Shown in pieces: positions 14,372-22,105 of a DNA stretch of 32,701 nucleotides. This stretch comes from Turicibacter sp. (GTDB lineage: Bacteria; Bacillota_I; Bacilli_A; MOL361; Turicibacteraceae). The position numbers and the translations under genes are program-made. The stretch covers positions 1 to 32,701 of the forward strand of contig WRAJ01000027.1 in the NCBI GenBank assembly GCA_009780245.1, written 5' to 3'. The notes beneath the pieces are model-generated. The model made no database searches and was not told where the DNA came from. It saw only the letters and a list, made by a program, of their open reading frames with translations. The stretch's first letter is position 1, and each line of letters begins with the position of its first letter.

Positions 14372-14998
14372 ATGACGATAACCACATGCTGCAAAAAGCG
14401 GACAATTCATACATTTTGGGTTTCGAGCCGTACATTGGTAACGCCCAAAGAAAATCAAAGCGTGATGCGCACGACACCACATTTCCTCTGGCAATAAAAC
14501 CATCAATCGCTCTTCCACTTCCACGACACTATCTTTCAAACGTGCAAACTTCAACCGCTTCGACACGCGTTCTACGTGCGTATCCACCGCAATGCGAGGC
14601 ATGCCAAACCAAACAGAAAGCACAACATTCGCCGTTTTCCTTCCTACTCCTGGCAGTCGAATCAAATCCTCATAAGCATCCGGCACCTGTCCGTCATAAT
14701 CGGAAATCAATAACTCACATAACTTCCGCACGTTTTTCGCTTTCGTCCGATACAAGCCAATCGCACGCAAATCGTTCTCTAATTCCTCAATCGGCACAGC
14801 CAAGTAATCATGTGGCGTTTGATACTTTTCAAATAAAGAAACAGTCACTTTATTAACCCCAATATCGGTCGTCTGCGCTGACAGCAACACCGCAATCGTT
14901 AACTCAAATGCATTCCGATGTGCCAGTTCACAATGCGCATCCGGGAATAAGCCAAACACGATTTCCATTGTCTGCAGGGCTTTTTTTCTTGATATCAT
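14357..14998 (-). CDS. nth: Endonuclease III
   Basis: Endonuclease III removes oxidised pyrimidines and nicks the abasic site in base excision repair. The 213-residue protein has the helix-hairpin-helix LPGVGRKTANVVLS with catalytic lysine K121. The catalytic aspartate is D139 (AVDTHVERV). The four cysteines of the iron-sulfur cluster (C189, C196, C199, C205) have the usual C-x6-C-x2-C-x5-C spacing. Its ATG overlaps the dnaD stop (ATGA), and the dnaD-nth pair is conserved in Bacilli. It is the last gene of the unit and ends inside a shared terminator. Confidence 0.97.
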   Translation of the reverse strand: MISRKKALQTMEIVFGLFPDAHCELAHRNAFELTIAVLLSAQTTDIGVNKVTVSLFEKYQTPHDYLAVPIEELENDLRAIGLYRTKAKNVRKLCELLISDYDGQVPDAYEDLIRLPGVGRKTANVVLSVWFGMPRIAVDTHVERVSKRLKFARLKDSVVEVEERLMVLLPEEMWCRAHHALIFFGRYQCTARNPKCMNCPLFAACGYRHKKEN

Positions 14999-15687
14999 CC
15001 TTTATACCTCTGTTTCGCCTCTTCCATCCAATCGTAGTAATCGGCTGGATTTAAAGACACGTCTTCTTTCGGGGCTTGCGCTAGGCTTCTACGTGAGCGA
15101 AAATCAATTAAGCTTCGCTTCGCTTCCTCGACCGTATAAATGTTTTTGCGTTTCCAATCTAATAAGATTTTATCGACGTATTTCAGTGAGCGAATGTCGT
15201 ACAGTTGCATTTCCGACAATGCCAATTCGATCAGAGGCGCATCAAAACCATCTTCGCTTAGCCACATGTTGACTAACTCTAAATCTTTTGATGATAACAC
15301 ACCGAATAGCTGTTCGATTTTAGCAGATAGCTCTTTTAAATCGGTGGTCAGGTTGGCGTGCTTTTCTTTTTTCAGTTCGGCTTCAATTTTTAAAAACAAA
15401 GGCGCTAACGAATACTTTTCGTAACGTTTGCCGTCAACGTCTTCACCGTTTTCCACTAATACGAAGCCCTTTTGAATGAGTTCAACAAAGATTTGAGAGC
15501 ACGTTCTCGTATCAATCGTCATCACGGCTTCAATTTCTGCTAGGGACCAACTTGACGGGCTTTCTTTAATTAGTCGTGAAAAAATCAACAAAAAAGTGTA
15601 GGTCGTCTCGTCCATACCCAGCCTTTTATATAGCGTGATCAACAGGTCACCTAAGTGGATGACCCCTTGTTTCCATAGTTCGTACAC
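14995..15687 (-). CDS. dnaD: DnaD-like replication initiation protein
   Basis: DnaD helps load the replicative helicase during initiation and primosome restart in Bacilli. The 230-residue protein has the N-terminal winged helix (about residues 10-100, including TYTFLLIFSRLIKESPSSWS). The C-terminal DnaD domain follows (about 120-200, including LVNMWLSEDGFDAPLIELAL and KYVDKILLDWKRKNIYT). The start is GTG at 15687: GGAGG is 8 bases upstream, whereas the GTG at 15696 overlaps it. It lies between tseB and nth, as in B. subtilis, though asnS and aspB are absent here. It overlaps nth by 4 bases. Confidence 0.92.
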   Translation of the reverse strand: MYELWKQGVIHLGDLLITLYKRLGMDETTYTFLLIFSRLIKESPSSWSLAEIEAVMTIDTRTCSQIFVELIQKGFVLVENGEDVDGKRYEKYSLAPLFLKIEAELKKEKHANLTTDLKELSAKIEQLFGVLSSKDLELVNMWLSEDGFDAPLIELALSEMQLYDIRSLKYVDKILLDWKRKNIYTVEEAKRSLIDFRSRRSLAQAPKEDVSLNPADYYDWMEEAKQRYKG

Positions 15688-15702
15688 GACGCACACCTCC
15701 GG

Positions 15703-16176
15703 TTAGTATAAGCTAAAATCCATCCACACCGTTCCTTCTTCGGCACGAACGATAATAAAATGAAGGGCTGATTCGTGCATCATCTGCACCTCAAAAATCG
15801 GCGTCCCATCCAGGATGCCTAGCTGTATGTGATGCAGCTGGCCGTCCACCACACCCCTCGCAATGCCGATCGCTTGTGCTTCCATTAGCACGTCAGCGTG
15901 ATCAATGTAGTGTTGAAGACTACCGTCGCGGATAAAAAAGTAAGCACGCTCGTTGTTTGTTAACTCAACCAATGCCACAATGTAGGATTCCAACCCATTA
16001 AAACGATGGATTTCTTCCACGACATTCACCTCAGGCATCTGTTCAATCGAGGCCGTGAAATTATTAAGTATCGCCATTTCACTGCCGGCATATCGCACCA
16101 ATTCAGCTAAATAAACGAGCATCAGAGCAGTCACAACCACCACACCAACGACGATCCATTTTATTTTTTTCTTCAT
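15703..16176 (-). CDS. tseB: TseB/YpmB-like envelope protein (DUF5590)
   Basis: B. subtilis TseB (YpmB) is a membrane-anchored protein that influences the elongation penicillin-binding protein PBP2A. This 157-residue protein is similar in length. It has one membrane anchor (about residues 7-26) and an extracytoplasmic alpha/beta region with YIVALVELTNNERAYFFIRDG, resembling the family's repeated cystatin-like domain. Overall similarity is modest, and the gene position directly before dnaD-nth is a main support, as in Bacillus. AAGGA precedes the ATG. A weak promoter (TTGATA, 17 bases, AATACT) may lie in the gap after apt. Confidence 0.72.
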   Translation of the reverse strand: MKKKIKWIVVGVVVVTALMLVYLAELVRYAGSEMAILNNFTASIEQMPEVNVVEEIHRFNGLESYIVALVELTNNERAYFFIRDGSLQHYIDHADVLMEAQAIGIARGVVDGQLHHIQLGILDGTPIFEVQMMHESALHFIIVRAEEGTVWMDFSLY

Positions 16177-16243
16177 CGCATTAATTCCTTTTTTAAGATT
16201 AACCTACTTATTAGTATTCTCAAAACTTGGGGAAGTATCAACG

Positions 16244-16768
16244 CTACTCATTAACCTCATATTGCGTCAACGTCATCACGTTATAACCTTTCAACACCTC
16301 GCGCCCAGGCAAACCAACCAATTCAATTAAAAACGCACAACCAACAACCTCGCCACCAAGTCGCTCAATGAGCTCAATCGTCGCCGTCAGTGTCCCACCT
16401 GTTGCCAGCAAATCATCCACAACCAATACCTTTTGCCCCGGCTTAATCGCATCCGCATGAATGCACAACGAATCCGTCCCGTACTCCAAATCGTAATGCG
16501 CCGTCTCCACTTCACGCGGCAGTTTCCCTGGCTTGCGAACCGGCACAAACCCAACCCCTAAATCAAGCGCCGTCGGCACACCAAATAAAAACCCACGCGC
16601 CTCTGGTCCAACGACCACCTCAACACCTAAACCTTGCGCAAACGCCGTGATCTTACTAATCGCATATTTAAACGCCGTCGGATCCTGCAACACCGGCGTA
16701 ATGTCCTTAAAACTAATCCCCTCTTTCGGGAAATGAGCAACCTCTGCAATGTAATCTTTTAAATTCAT
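16244..16768 (-). CDS. apt: Adenine phosphoribosyltransferase
   Basis: Apt salvages adenine with PRPP to make AMP. The 174-residue protein has the PRPP-binding motif [13 protein letters not shown] at residues 114-126 and the conserved GPEARGF at 54-60. [19 protein letters not shown] at the N-terminus is also typical of Apt. It overlaps the end of recJ by 4 bases (ATGA), and recJ-apt adjacency is common in Bacilli. The upstream mtnN of the greA operon produces adenine from methylthioadenosine or SAH, so Apt would recycle that product. Confidence 0.97.
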   Translation of the reverse strand: MNLKDYIAEVAHFPKEGISFKDITPVLQDPTAFKYAISKITAFAQGLGVEVVVGPEARGFLFGVPTALDLGVGFVPVRKPGKLPREVETAHYDLEYGTDSLCIHADAIKPGQKVLVVDDLLATGGTLTATIELIERLGGEVVGCAFLIELVGLPGREVLKGYNVMTLTQYEVNE

Positions 16769-18939
16769 TTTTCTTCTACTCCTTGCGTTAAATAATCCAA
16801 AATCTCCGTAGCCGTACTAAGCTCCAAAAACTCATGCACCGCCACCTTCTGGGCGCGACTGATATAAGACGGCGCCGTTTTAAAGTCCACCTTTTCATTC
16901 ACATCGTTTAATGTGACAACCCCCGACTCGTAGCTAACCAAACCAACCTCCGTAAACACTTTAACAATGAACGTCAGCATCGCCTTAGAGATGCCACTTT
17001 TTTCAAAGTACGCCACAATCTCAACGGTCAAGTTGAACGGCGCATGCTTTTTAAGCGTTTGATACACGAAGATAAACGATTCCCTTGTTGGCATCGTCAT
17101 CGTTTCTAACGGCTTCACGATCACATTTTTTGCCCCGGATGCCACGTAGGCTGCTTTTAGTTTTTCTTTTGACTCAAACGTGTGGCTCTTGATGAGGAAA
17201 CCGTCTGTTAACTCCGCACCAAATTCGGCATCGAGCTTCTGATTGCGCAGATCCACGAGTTGCACCGCTTCACATTTCACATCTAAAATCCGAGCTTGCA
17301 GTTTTTTATTGCCGTTCCACTCGTTGATTTCCACTTCGCATAACACGTCAAACTGTGCCTCAGAGGTTAAAAAAATAAACGTTTTAGCGCCACCAAAGAA
17401 GACGGTGTCGATCGCGCTTTTTCCTTGTTGCATCGTGAATTTCAAATGCTCGTGGGTCGCGCCAATGCGTTTCGCGTCTTTAATCGTCACACCTGATAAT
17501 TTCACAATGGGTCGCTTATTGCCTTGTCCAAACGGCGCCAAAAACTGAAGATCATCGAGCCATTTAAAATCAAGTGCTTCTAGTGGCAAACTAAGATCAA
17601 CCGTCAACGTCTTAACGGCTATGCTTTCGGCTAATGCCAGGTTCAAGCCAACCTCAAGCTCAGCCGGATCCGCTGTTTTTAGCGTCATACCAGCAGCGCC
17701 CTCGTGCCCCCCATAACGTTCAAGCAACGACTCGTTCGCCACCAACGCCTTCAAAATATCCATGCCTTCTGGTGCGCGGGCTGACCCTTTGATCAACCCT
17801 TCATCGCCCATTGTGAGCACCACAACCGCCTTACCAAACTGGTCGACCATCTTTGCTGCCACAATGCCTAGCACCCCCTCGTGCCAATCGGGGTGATACA
17901 GCACCAACGCTTTTAAATCGTCTAGCGGCTTCGCCTCTGCTAGGCTTGCCGCCTCTTCCACAATTTGGTTCGTTATCGCTTTGCGCTCACTGTTCATCGC
18001 ATCGACTTGCTTGGCGTACTCTAGCGCCATAAATTCATCCTCAGCGAGTAGCAAATCCACCACCATGCTCGCATCGTCCATGCGTCCTGGGGCATTTAGC
18101 CTTGGGCAAATCGCAAAACCAACGGTCGTTTCATCGGTTTCATATTGATTAATCTCCGCCACACGCAGCAACGCCAAAACACCCGGTAACTGCGTCGTGC
18201 GCAACGCCGCCAACCCCCGCTTCACGATGCTGCGGTTCTCATCGACTAAATCCACGACATCCCCCACTGTCCCAAACATCGCTAACATGACATCGTCATC
18301 CGGAAGCTCACCGTCACGTAACGCCTCAGCCACCTTTAAAGCTACCCCAGCGCCGGCAAGATAGTCAAACGGATAGTCCTGATCACATTCAGGATGCACA
18401 ACCCCCACCGCATGGGGAATCGTTTCCTTAGGCTGATGATGGTCGATAATGATCAAATCGACACCGTGCGCTTTCAGCAGTTCCGCTTCGGCAACGGCAG
18501 AGATCCCACAGTCCACCGTGATGATCAACTGATTCCCTTCCTGCATAGCCTGCAAAAAAGCGTCCTCGTTTGGTCCGTACCCTTCAAAAAAGCGATGCGG
18601 AATATAATAGCCGACATTCGCACCAATGTGACGAAGGGCTCTCATCAAAATCACCGTTGCCGTGGTACCGTCTGCGTCGTAATCCCCGTAAACAAGTATT
18701 TTTTCCTGGTCAGCAACGGCTCGATTGATACGATCAACGACAAGTGGCATATCTTTAAAGTCAAACGGGTCGTGCCACACCTCTTGATCCGCTGTGCCTG
18801 CTTTCAAAGCGTCTGCGCTTCCCAGACCACGCTCCAAAAAGAGCCGCTCAATTTCAGGGTGCAACCCACTCCCGACCGACTCATATTCTGCGCATTTTTT
18901 TTCGTTCCATACGAACTTTGATGTTAACAACAAAATCAC
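16765..18939 (-). CDS. recJ: Single-strand-specific exonuclease RecJ
   Basis: RecJ is a 5'-3' single-strand DNA exonuclease used in recombination and repair. The DHH-family motifs are intact: [11 protein letters not shown] at about residues 84-94, [17 protein letters not shown] at 163-172, and the DHHA1 motif [15 protein letters not shown]-terminal OB-like region follows, with a further domain typical of the Bacilli enzymes. Length is 724 residues, slightly below B. subtilis RecJ. The start is ambiguous between GTG at 18939 (GAGGA 5 bases before it) and TTG at 18930 (AGGTG 6 bases before it). It opens the unit recJ-apt-tseB-dnaD-nth behind an extended -10 promoter. Confidence 0.95.
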   Translation of the reverse strand: MILLLTSKFVWNEKKCAEYESVGSGLHPEIERLFLERGLGSADALKAGTADQEVWHDPFDFKDMPLVVDRINRAVADQEKILVYGDYDADGTTATVILMRALRHIGANVGYYIPHRFFEGYGPNEDAFLQAMQEGNQLIITVDCGISAVAEAELLKAHGVDLIIIDHHQPKETIPHAVGVVHPECDQDYPFDYLAGAGVALKVAEALRDGELPDDDVMLAMFGTVGDVVDLVDENRSIVKRGLAALRTTQLPGVLALLRVAEINQYETDETTVGFAICPRLNAPGRMDDASMVVDLLLAEDEFMALEYAKQVDAMNSERKAITNQIVEEAASLAEAKPLDDLKALVLYHPDWHEGVLGIVAAKMVDQFGKAVVVLTMGDEGLIKGSARAPEGMDILKALVANESLLERYGGHEGAAGMTLKTADPAELEVGLNLALAESIAVKTLTVDLSLPLEALDFKWLDDLQFLAPFGQGNKRPIVKLSGVTIKDAKRIGATHEHLKFTMQQGKSAIDTVFFGGAKTFIFLTSEAQFDVLCEVEINEWNGNKKLQARILDVKCEAVQLVDLRNQKLDAEFGAELTDGFLIKSHTFESKEKLKAAYVASGAKNVIVKPLETMTMPTRESFIFVYQTLKKHAPFNLTVEIVAYFEKSGISKAMLTFIVKVFTEVGLVSYESGVVTLNDVNEKVDFKTAPSYISRAQKVAVHEFLELSTATEILDYLTQGVEEK

Positions 18940-18965
18940 CTAAATCCTCGTAAATCTTACCCTTC

Positions 18966-18971
18966 ATTCTA
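18966..18971 (-). promoter_or_regulatory. recJ promoter, extended -10
   Basis: Minus-strand TAGAAT preceded by TG-G, about 30 bases before the recJ start. The -35 region falls in the U-tract of the preceding terminator and has no good match. Confidence 0.6.
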
Positions 18972-18985
18972 CCATAAAGAGCCGT

Positions 18986-19011
18986 AAAAAAATAGCCCAT
19001 GACAGGCTATT
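18986..19011 (-). terminator. Distal intrinsic terminator before recJ
   Basis: On the minus strand AATAGCC and GGCTATT form a 7-bp stem with a 7-base loop, followed by TTTTT. It is the second of two terminators after the zinc-ribbon gene. Confidence 0.85.
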
Positions 19012-19085
19012 TATTCATTTAATTTACGCACTTCATTTAAGTTGCTTTTTCAAGTTTAGCTCGTCGCTTTTCAGAAGCGCTAAGC
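19012..19085 (-). other. Structured segment between two terminators
   Basis: On the minus strand this stretch holds a small stem (CGCTT/AAGCG) nested in TTAGC/GCTAA, and then unstructured AT-rich sequence that leads into the distal terminator. No ORF or clear promoter is seen. It could be the 3' tail of the spoIIIAH transcript or a small RNA. Confidence 0.3.
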
Positions 19086-19110
19086 AAAAAACTAGCCCCT
19101 TCTAGACTAG
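19086..19110 (-). terminator. Proximal terminator after the zinc-ribbon gene
   Basis: On the minus strand CTAGTC and GGCTAG pair (one T-G) around a 7-base loop, followed by TTTTTT. It begins about 5 bases after the stop. Confidence 0.8.
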
Positions 19111-19114
19111 CTTC

Positions 19115-19441
19115 TCATTTTGCACTCTTCCCACACGTTGAACAGAATAGATTGGTTGCTTCCAACCCGTGTCCGCACGCAACGCAGCGCTTTAATCCTC
19201 GCACCGTGTCGATTTCTAATTTTAAATATTCCAGTTGCTTGGTACGCCCTGTGATCGTTCGAAACAAGTCTTCATACATCACCTCAGGAGCGACTTCCTT
19301 ATTGACCTGATAAAACACGCGCCCTAAATTAGCGTATAATTGCTCAAGTTTTTTTTCTTCCTTATCAATCTTCAAGCCAATTTTCGTCAAATCAACGACT
19401 TGACGGCTTTTATCGATGACGTCACTGATAATCTTTGCCAT
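19115..19441 (-). CDS. Zinc-ribbon protein with an N-terminal helical region
   Basis: The 108-residue protein has a charged helical N-terminal part (about residues 1-80, probably coiled coil: KIDKEEKKLEQLYANLGRVF). A C-terminal zinc ribbon of the C-x2-C ... C-x2-C type follows (CVACGHGLEATNLFCSTCG). Proteins of this layout are common in Bacillota and have no assigned function. GGGGG lies 6 bases before the ATG. It follows spoIIIAH by 13 bases, so both are probably on one mRNA, possibly a sporulation transcript. Two terminators follow. Confidence 0.78.
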   Translation of the reverse strand: MAKIISDVIDKSRQVVDLTKIGLKIDKEEKKLEQLYANLGRVFYQVNKEVAPEVMYEDLFRTITGRTKQLEYLKLEIDTVRGLKRCVACGHGLEATNLFCSTCGKSAK

Positions 19442-19454
19442 AACTATCCCCCGA

Positions 19455-20135
19455 TTAGTTTAGTGGTTGGAAATTAATCGAAATGTTTCCGTTGCGATGA
19501 TTGCCAAATTCAATGCCTGCTAAGACATACAGTTCCGCTAACTCCTCACGGGTCGGCACATCGTCTAAACTTGCGACTTGAATGTTGACTAGTACTGAAT
19601 CCCCACTTGCACGAACCAACACATCGTCAAAGCCCATGTGTCCGATGACCGTTTCTAGCATGCGACTGCTACTCGCTAACGCTTGCAATTCATCCAATGA
19701 ATCCCGAGCTGAACTTTTCGTGTCCGCATCGAAATCAGCGCTCGCAATGATCTCAATCAACGACGAAACTTGCATCGCGTGCGTGTCATCTGCTTCCGCA
19801 CGTAAAGCATCAATCGTCGTGATCACTTCACGACTCGGCTCTTCGTCACAAAGCTCATCCACATCGTCGCAGTCGTCTGCTGCATCCGCCATCGCGTCTT
19901 GGTCTTCTTCGTTTGCTGCTTCTTTTGCTTCCACGTCTGCTGATGCCTCCGCATCGTCTTCAGCGTCAACTTCTTCTGCGTAGTTTTCTCCTAAAGCCGG
20001 AATTTCTAATTCAGACAACGTCGATGTCATTGGGATTGGCTCTTCAGCCGGGGTCCGATCCATTCGCCAGTATGCCACCGTTAATAATCCAAATACAACA
20101 AATAGCGTTGCTGTTACATAAGTATTTCTTTTCAT
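19455..20135 (-). CDS. spoIIIAH: SpoIIIAH-like stage III sporulation protein
   Basis: SpoIIIAH sits in the mother-cell membrane and forms a channel with SpoIIQ across the space around the forespore. The 226-residue protein has one membrane anchor (about residues 7-23). A very acidic low-complexity linker follows (about 50-100, with runs of Asp, Glu and Ala and two cysteines), and then the family's C-terminal domain. That domain includes SSLIEIIASADFDADTKSSA, LASSSRMLETVIGHMGFDDVLVRASGDSVLVNIQV and a terminal GNHRNGNISI. The last gene of the eight-gene spoIIIA operon is normally this one, but here it stands alone with a zinc-ribbon gene. A sporulation-sigma-like promoter lies upstream. Confidence 0.82.
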   Translation of the reverse strand: MKRNTYVTATLFVVFGLLTVAYWRMDRTPAEEPIPMTSTLSELEIPALGENYAEEVDAEDDAEASADVEAKEAANEEDQDAMADAADDCDDVDELCDEEPSREVITTIDALRAEADDTHAMQVSSLIEIIASADFDADTKSSARDSLDELQALASSSRMLETVIGHMGFDDVLVRASGDSVLVNIQVASLDDVPTREELAELYVLAGIEFGNHRNGNISINFQPLN

Positions 20136-20165
20136 CTTCTTTCACTCCCAAATTCGATATACCCA

Positions 20166-20195
20166 AGCCTATGCGCACTTAAGAGATGAATATTC
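20166..20195 (-). promoter_or_regulatory. Candidate sigma-E/sigma-K-type promoter of spoIIIAH
   Basis: On the minus strand GAATATT (20189-20195) is followed after 15 bases by CATAGGCT (20166-20173). The -35 fits the sigma-E pattern (K-M-A-T-A-T-T). The -10 has CATA-nnn-T, with two differences from the sigma-E consensus and a match to the sigma-K form. No vegetative TATAAT is seen nearby on this strand. Confidence 0.55.
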
Positions 20196-20272
20196 ACGTT
20201 CGACAAAAGATTTCGCAACTCTTTATAACAAGACAATCCAAATTACCTCTGTATTATCGTTTCACTTTGTGT

Positions 20273-20278
20273 TAAAAT
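20273..20278 (+). promoter_or_regulatory. Promoter of the yitT-family gene
   Basis: TAAAAT with extended TG-T, about 40 bases before the gene; no good -35 hexamer. Confidence 0.55.
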
Positions 20279-20320
20279 AGAAGGGCTAAACAAGAAATTT
20301 CATTTCAAAGGAGCTCCACT

Positions 20321-21193
20321 ATGAATTCCAAATTATTAAAGCAACTTGCACTCATCCTCGTTGGTACCAACATTGTCGCGTTTGCAATCATCAATTTTTC
20401 CGTCAGATATACCCTTGCCGATGGTGGTTTCGCCGGGATCAACTTAATCATCTTTCACCTCACCGGCGTTGACCTTTGGATTAGTAACCTCGCCTTAAAC
20501 ACCCCGTTTGTTTTCTTATTATTTAAAATGTCAGACTTAAAAACAACCCTCATGACCGTTTACGGCATCGGAACGTTGACTGCGGCCTTAGCACTTTGGC
20601 GCTGGCATTGGGACACGTTTGGTTACCTCCTACCTTACTGGGGAGATGAGATGTTGCTTGTCATCGTCTTTTACGGACTCATGTTTGGTATCGGAATCGG
20701 CGTTGTGGTCAAGGCCAACGGAACGACTGGCGGTTCGGTGCTGATCAGTAAAATCTTGCATCAAAAATGGGGCATCCCTGTCTCACGAACACTGTTTGTT
20801 TTCGACCTGTGTGTCATCTCACTTTCGCTCTTCGCCTTTCTAACCGTCACCAACGCCGTCTACACGTTAATCGGGATCTTCATCAGCTCGGTTGTGATTG
20901 GCAAGGTGCAAGAAGGGGGACTCTTTGGTTACAAAGTACTTATTATTTCCGACCATTATGAAAAAATTAATCACGCAGTGCGACATGATCTCCTGCGTGG
21001 TGCGACGATGATTTACGCGACTGGGGCCCATTCTGGACACGACAAACGCATTCTCATGGTCGTCATCCAAAAACGCGAACTGTCCATGCTCAAACAACTC
21101 ATTCATGACATTGATCCCACAAGTTTTGTCACCGTGACCCACACCTATGAAACATTAGGGGAAGGATTTACTTACGAACAAAGAATGCCGTAA
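20321..21193 (+). CDS. YitT-family membrane protein (DUF161/DUF2179)
   Basis: YitT-family proteins are membrane proteins of unknown function, often several per genome in Bacillota. The 290-residue protein has about five membrane segments in the first 200 residues and the conserved loop blocks ADGGFAGINLIIFHLTG and ANGTTGGSVLISKIL. A soluble C-terminal DUF2179 domain of about 85 residues follows (DLLRGATMIYATGAHSGHDKRILMVVIQKRE), where the family's G-x-T glycine pattern is visible. AAGGAG precedes the ATG by 8 bases. It leads a two-gene plus-strand unit with a small-molecule kinase gene 16 bases downstream; the link between the two is not obvious. Confidence 0.92.
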   Translation: MNSKLLKQLALILVGTNIVAFAIINFSVRYTLADGGFAGINLIIFHLTGVDLWISNLALNTPFVFLLFKMSDLKTTLMTVYGIGTLTAALALWRWHWDTFGYLLPYWGDEMLLVIVFYGLMFGIGIGVVVKANGTTGGSVLISKILHQKWGIPVSRTLFVFDLCVISLSLFAFLTVTNAVYTLIGIFISSVVIGKVQEGGLFGYKVLIISDHYEKINHAVRHDLLRGATMIYATGAHSGHDKRILMVVIQKRELSMLKQLIHDIDPTSFVTVTHTYETLGEGFTYEQRMP

Positions 21194-21209
21194 ACGAGGT
21201 GCTTTTCTT

Positions 21210-22070
21210 ATGTTAAAGATTAACGTTGATTTAGTCAACATCCTGATCCTGCATCAATTCCCCCACTGGTCTCATCTTGCCGTTCGTCCCGTTAAGAATA
21301 GCGGCCACGATAACCGCACGTTTCATATCGGCGATCACATGACCGCACGCTTACCCAGCGCGAAATGCTACGAACAGCAAGTTGAAAAAGAACAAAAATG
21401 GCTGCCGATCCTGGCGAAACATTTAACGTTGCCGATTCAGAAGCCCATTGCCAAAGGGGAACCGACGAGTTTCTACCCGATGAAGTGGTCACTTAACGCT
21501 TGGATCGAAGGCGAGCCGGTGCAAAATGTTCCATCGCTTGATAAGGGTCTTTTCGCGACCGACTTGGCTGCTTTCTTGTTGGAGCTTCAAGCTGTTAGCG
21601 CTGAGGGTGGACCCGCCTCTGGCGAGCATAACTTTTTCCGCGGTGGCTATTTGACCGTCTATCACGGCGAAACCGTCGCAGCCATAAAAAAACACGCGGA
21701 TGAATTCCCGGTTGACCGACTCATGAACATTTGGAGAGATTGTGTGTCGACCAGCTGGCACCAGCCACCAGTTTGGCTCCACGGCGACGTAGCACCTGGC
21801 AATCTCCTCGTCAAAGACGGGCGCTTATGTGCCGTGATCGACTTTGGTGTCATGGGCATCGGCGACCCGGCTTGCGATTTTGCCATCGCGTGGACGTTCT
21901 TTGATCGGGAAAGCCGCGCGCTATTTAAAAAGGCCCTACATACCGACGAGCACACGTGGCGACGCGGTAAAGGTTGGGCATTATGGAAAGCTTTGATTAC
22001 CTTTGAAGGGGATAAAACGAGCAACGCCTATCAGGTGATCATGGAAATTTTGAACGAAGAAACACGTTAA
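21210..22070 (+). CDS. Aminoglycoside phosphotransferase (APH) family kinase
   Basis: APH-fold enzymes phosphorylate small molecules such as aminoglycosides, macrolides, choline or sugars. The 286-residue protein has the Brenner motif LHGDVAPGNLLV (H191 to N198) and the metal-binding D211 in VIDFGVMGIGDP. The N-terminal lobe shows KNSGHDNRTFHIGD and RLPS, matching a widely distributed subgroup annotated simply as aminoglycoside phosphotransferase family. That subgroup is not known to give resistance in general, so the substrate should be treated as unknown. GAGGT precedes the ATG by 9 bases, and the gene ends at a strong shared terminator. Confidence 0.88.
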   Translation: MLKINVDLVNILILHQFPHWSHLAVRPVKNSGHDNRTFHIGDHMTARLPSAKCYEQQVEKEQKWLPILAKHLTLPIQKPIAKGEPTSFYPMKWSLNAWIEGEPVQNVPSLDKGLFATDLAAFLLELQAVSAEGGPASGEHNFFRGGYLTVYHGETVAAIKKHADEFPVDRLMNIWRDCVSTSWHQPPVWLHGDVAPGNLLVKDGRLCAVIDFGVMGIGDPACDFAIAWTFFDRESRALFKKALHTDEHTWRRGKGWALWKALITFEGDKTSNAYQVIMEILNEETR

Positions 22071-22096
22071 AAGCGACCGCAGTTTGGTCGCTTTTT
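22069..22096. terminator. Bidirectional terminator between the kinase and MFS genes
   Basis: AAAGCGACC and GGTCGCTTT form a 9-bp stem with a 7-base loop, with TTTTT on the plus side and AA-rich sequence opposite. It begins at the kinase stop codon and lies 10 bases from the convergent MFS stop. Confidence 0.9.
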
Positions 22097-22105
22097 ATGA
22101 TGGCT

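Noticed and set aside
19582..19983. Plus-strand serine-rich ORF opposite spoIIIAH
   Set aside because: It is the antisense shadow of the acidic linker, with no start signals and low-complexity composition.
21662..22024. Minus-strand ORF opposite the APH-family kinase
   Set aside because: It is the antisense shadow of a gene with clear catalytic motifs and has no ribosome-binding site.
21210..22070. Confirmed aminoglycoside-resistance gene
   Set aside because: Only the broad APH fold is supported; the subgroup has no assigned drug substrate.
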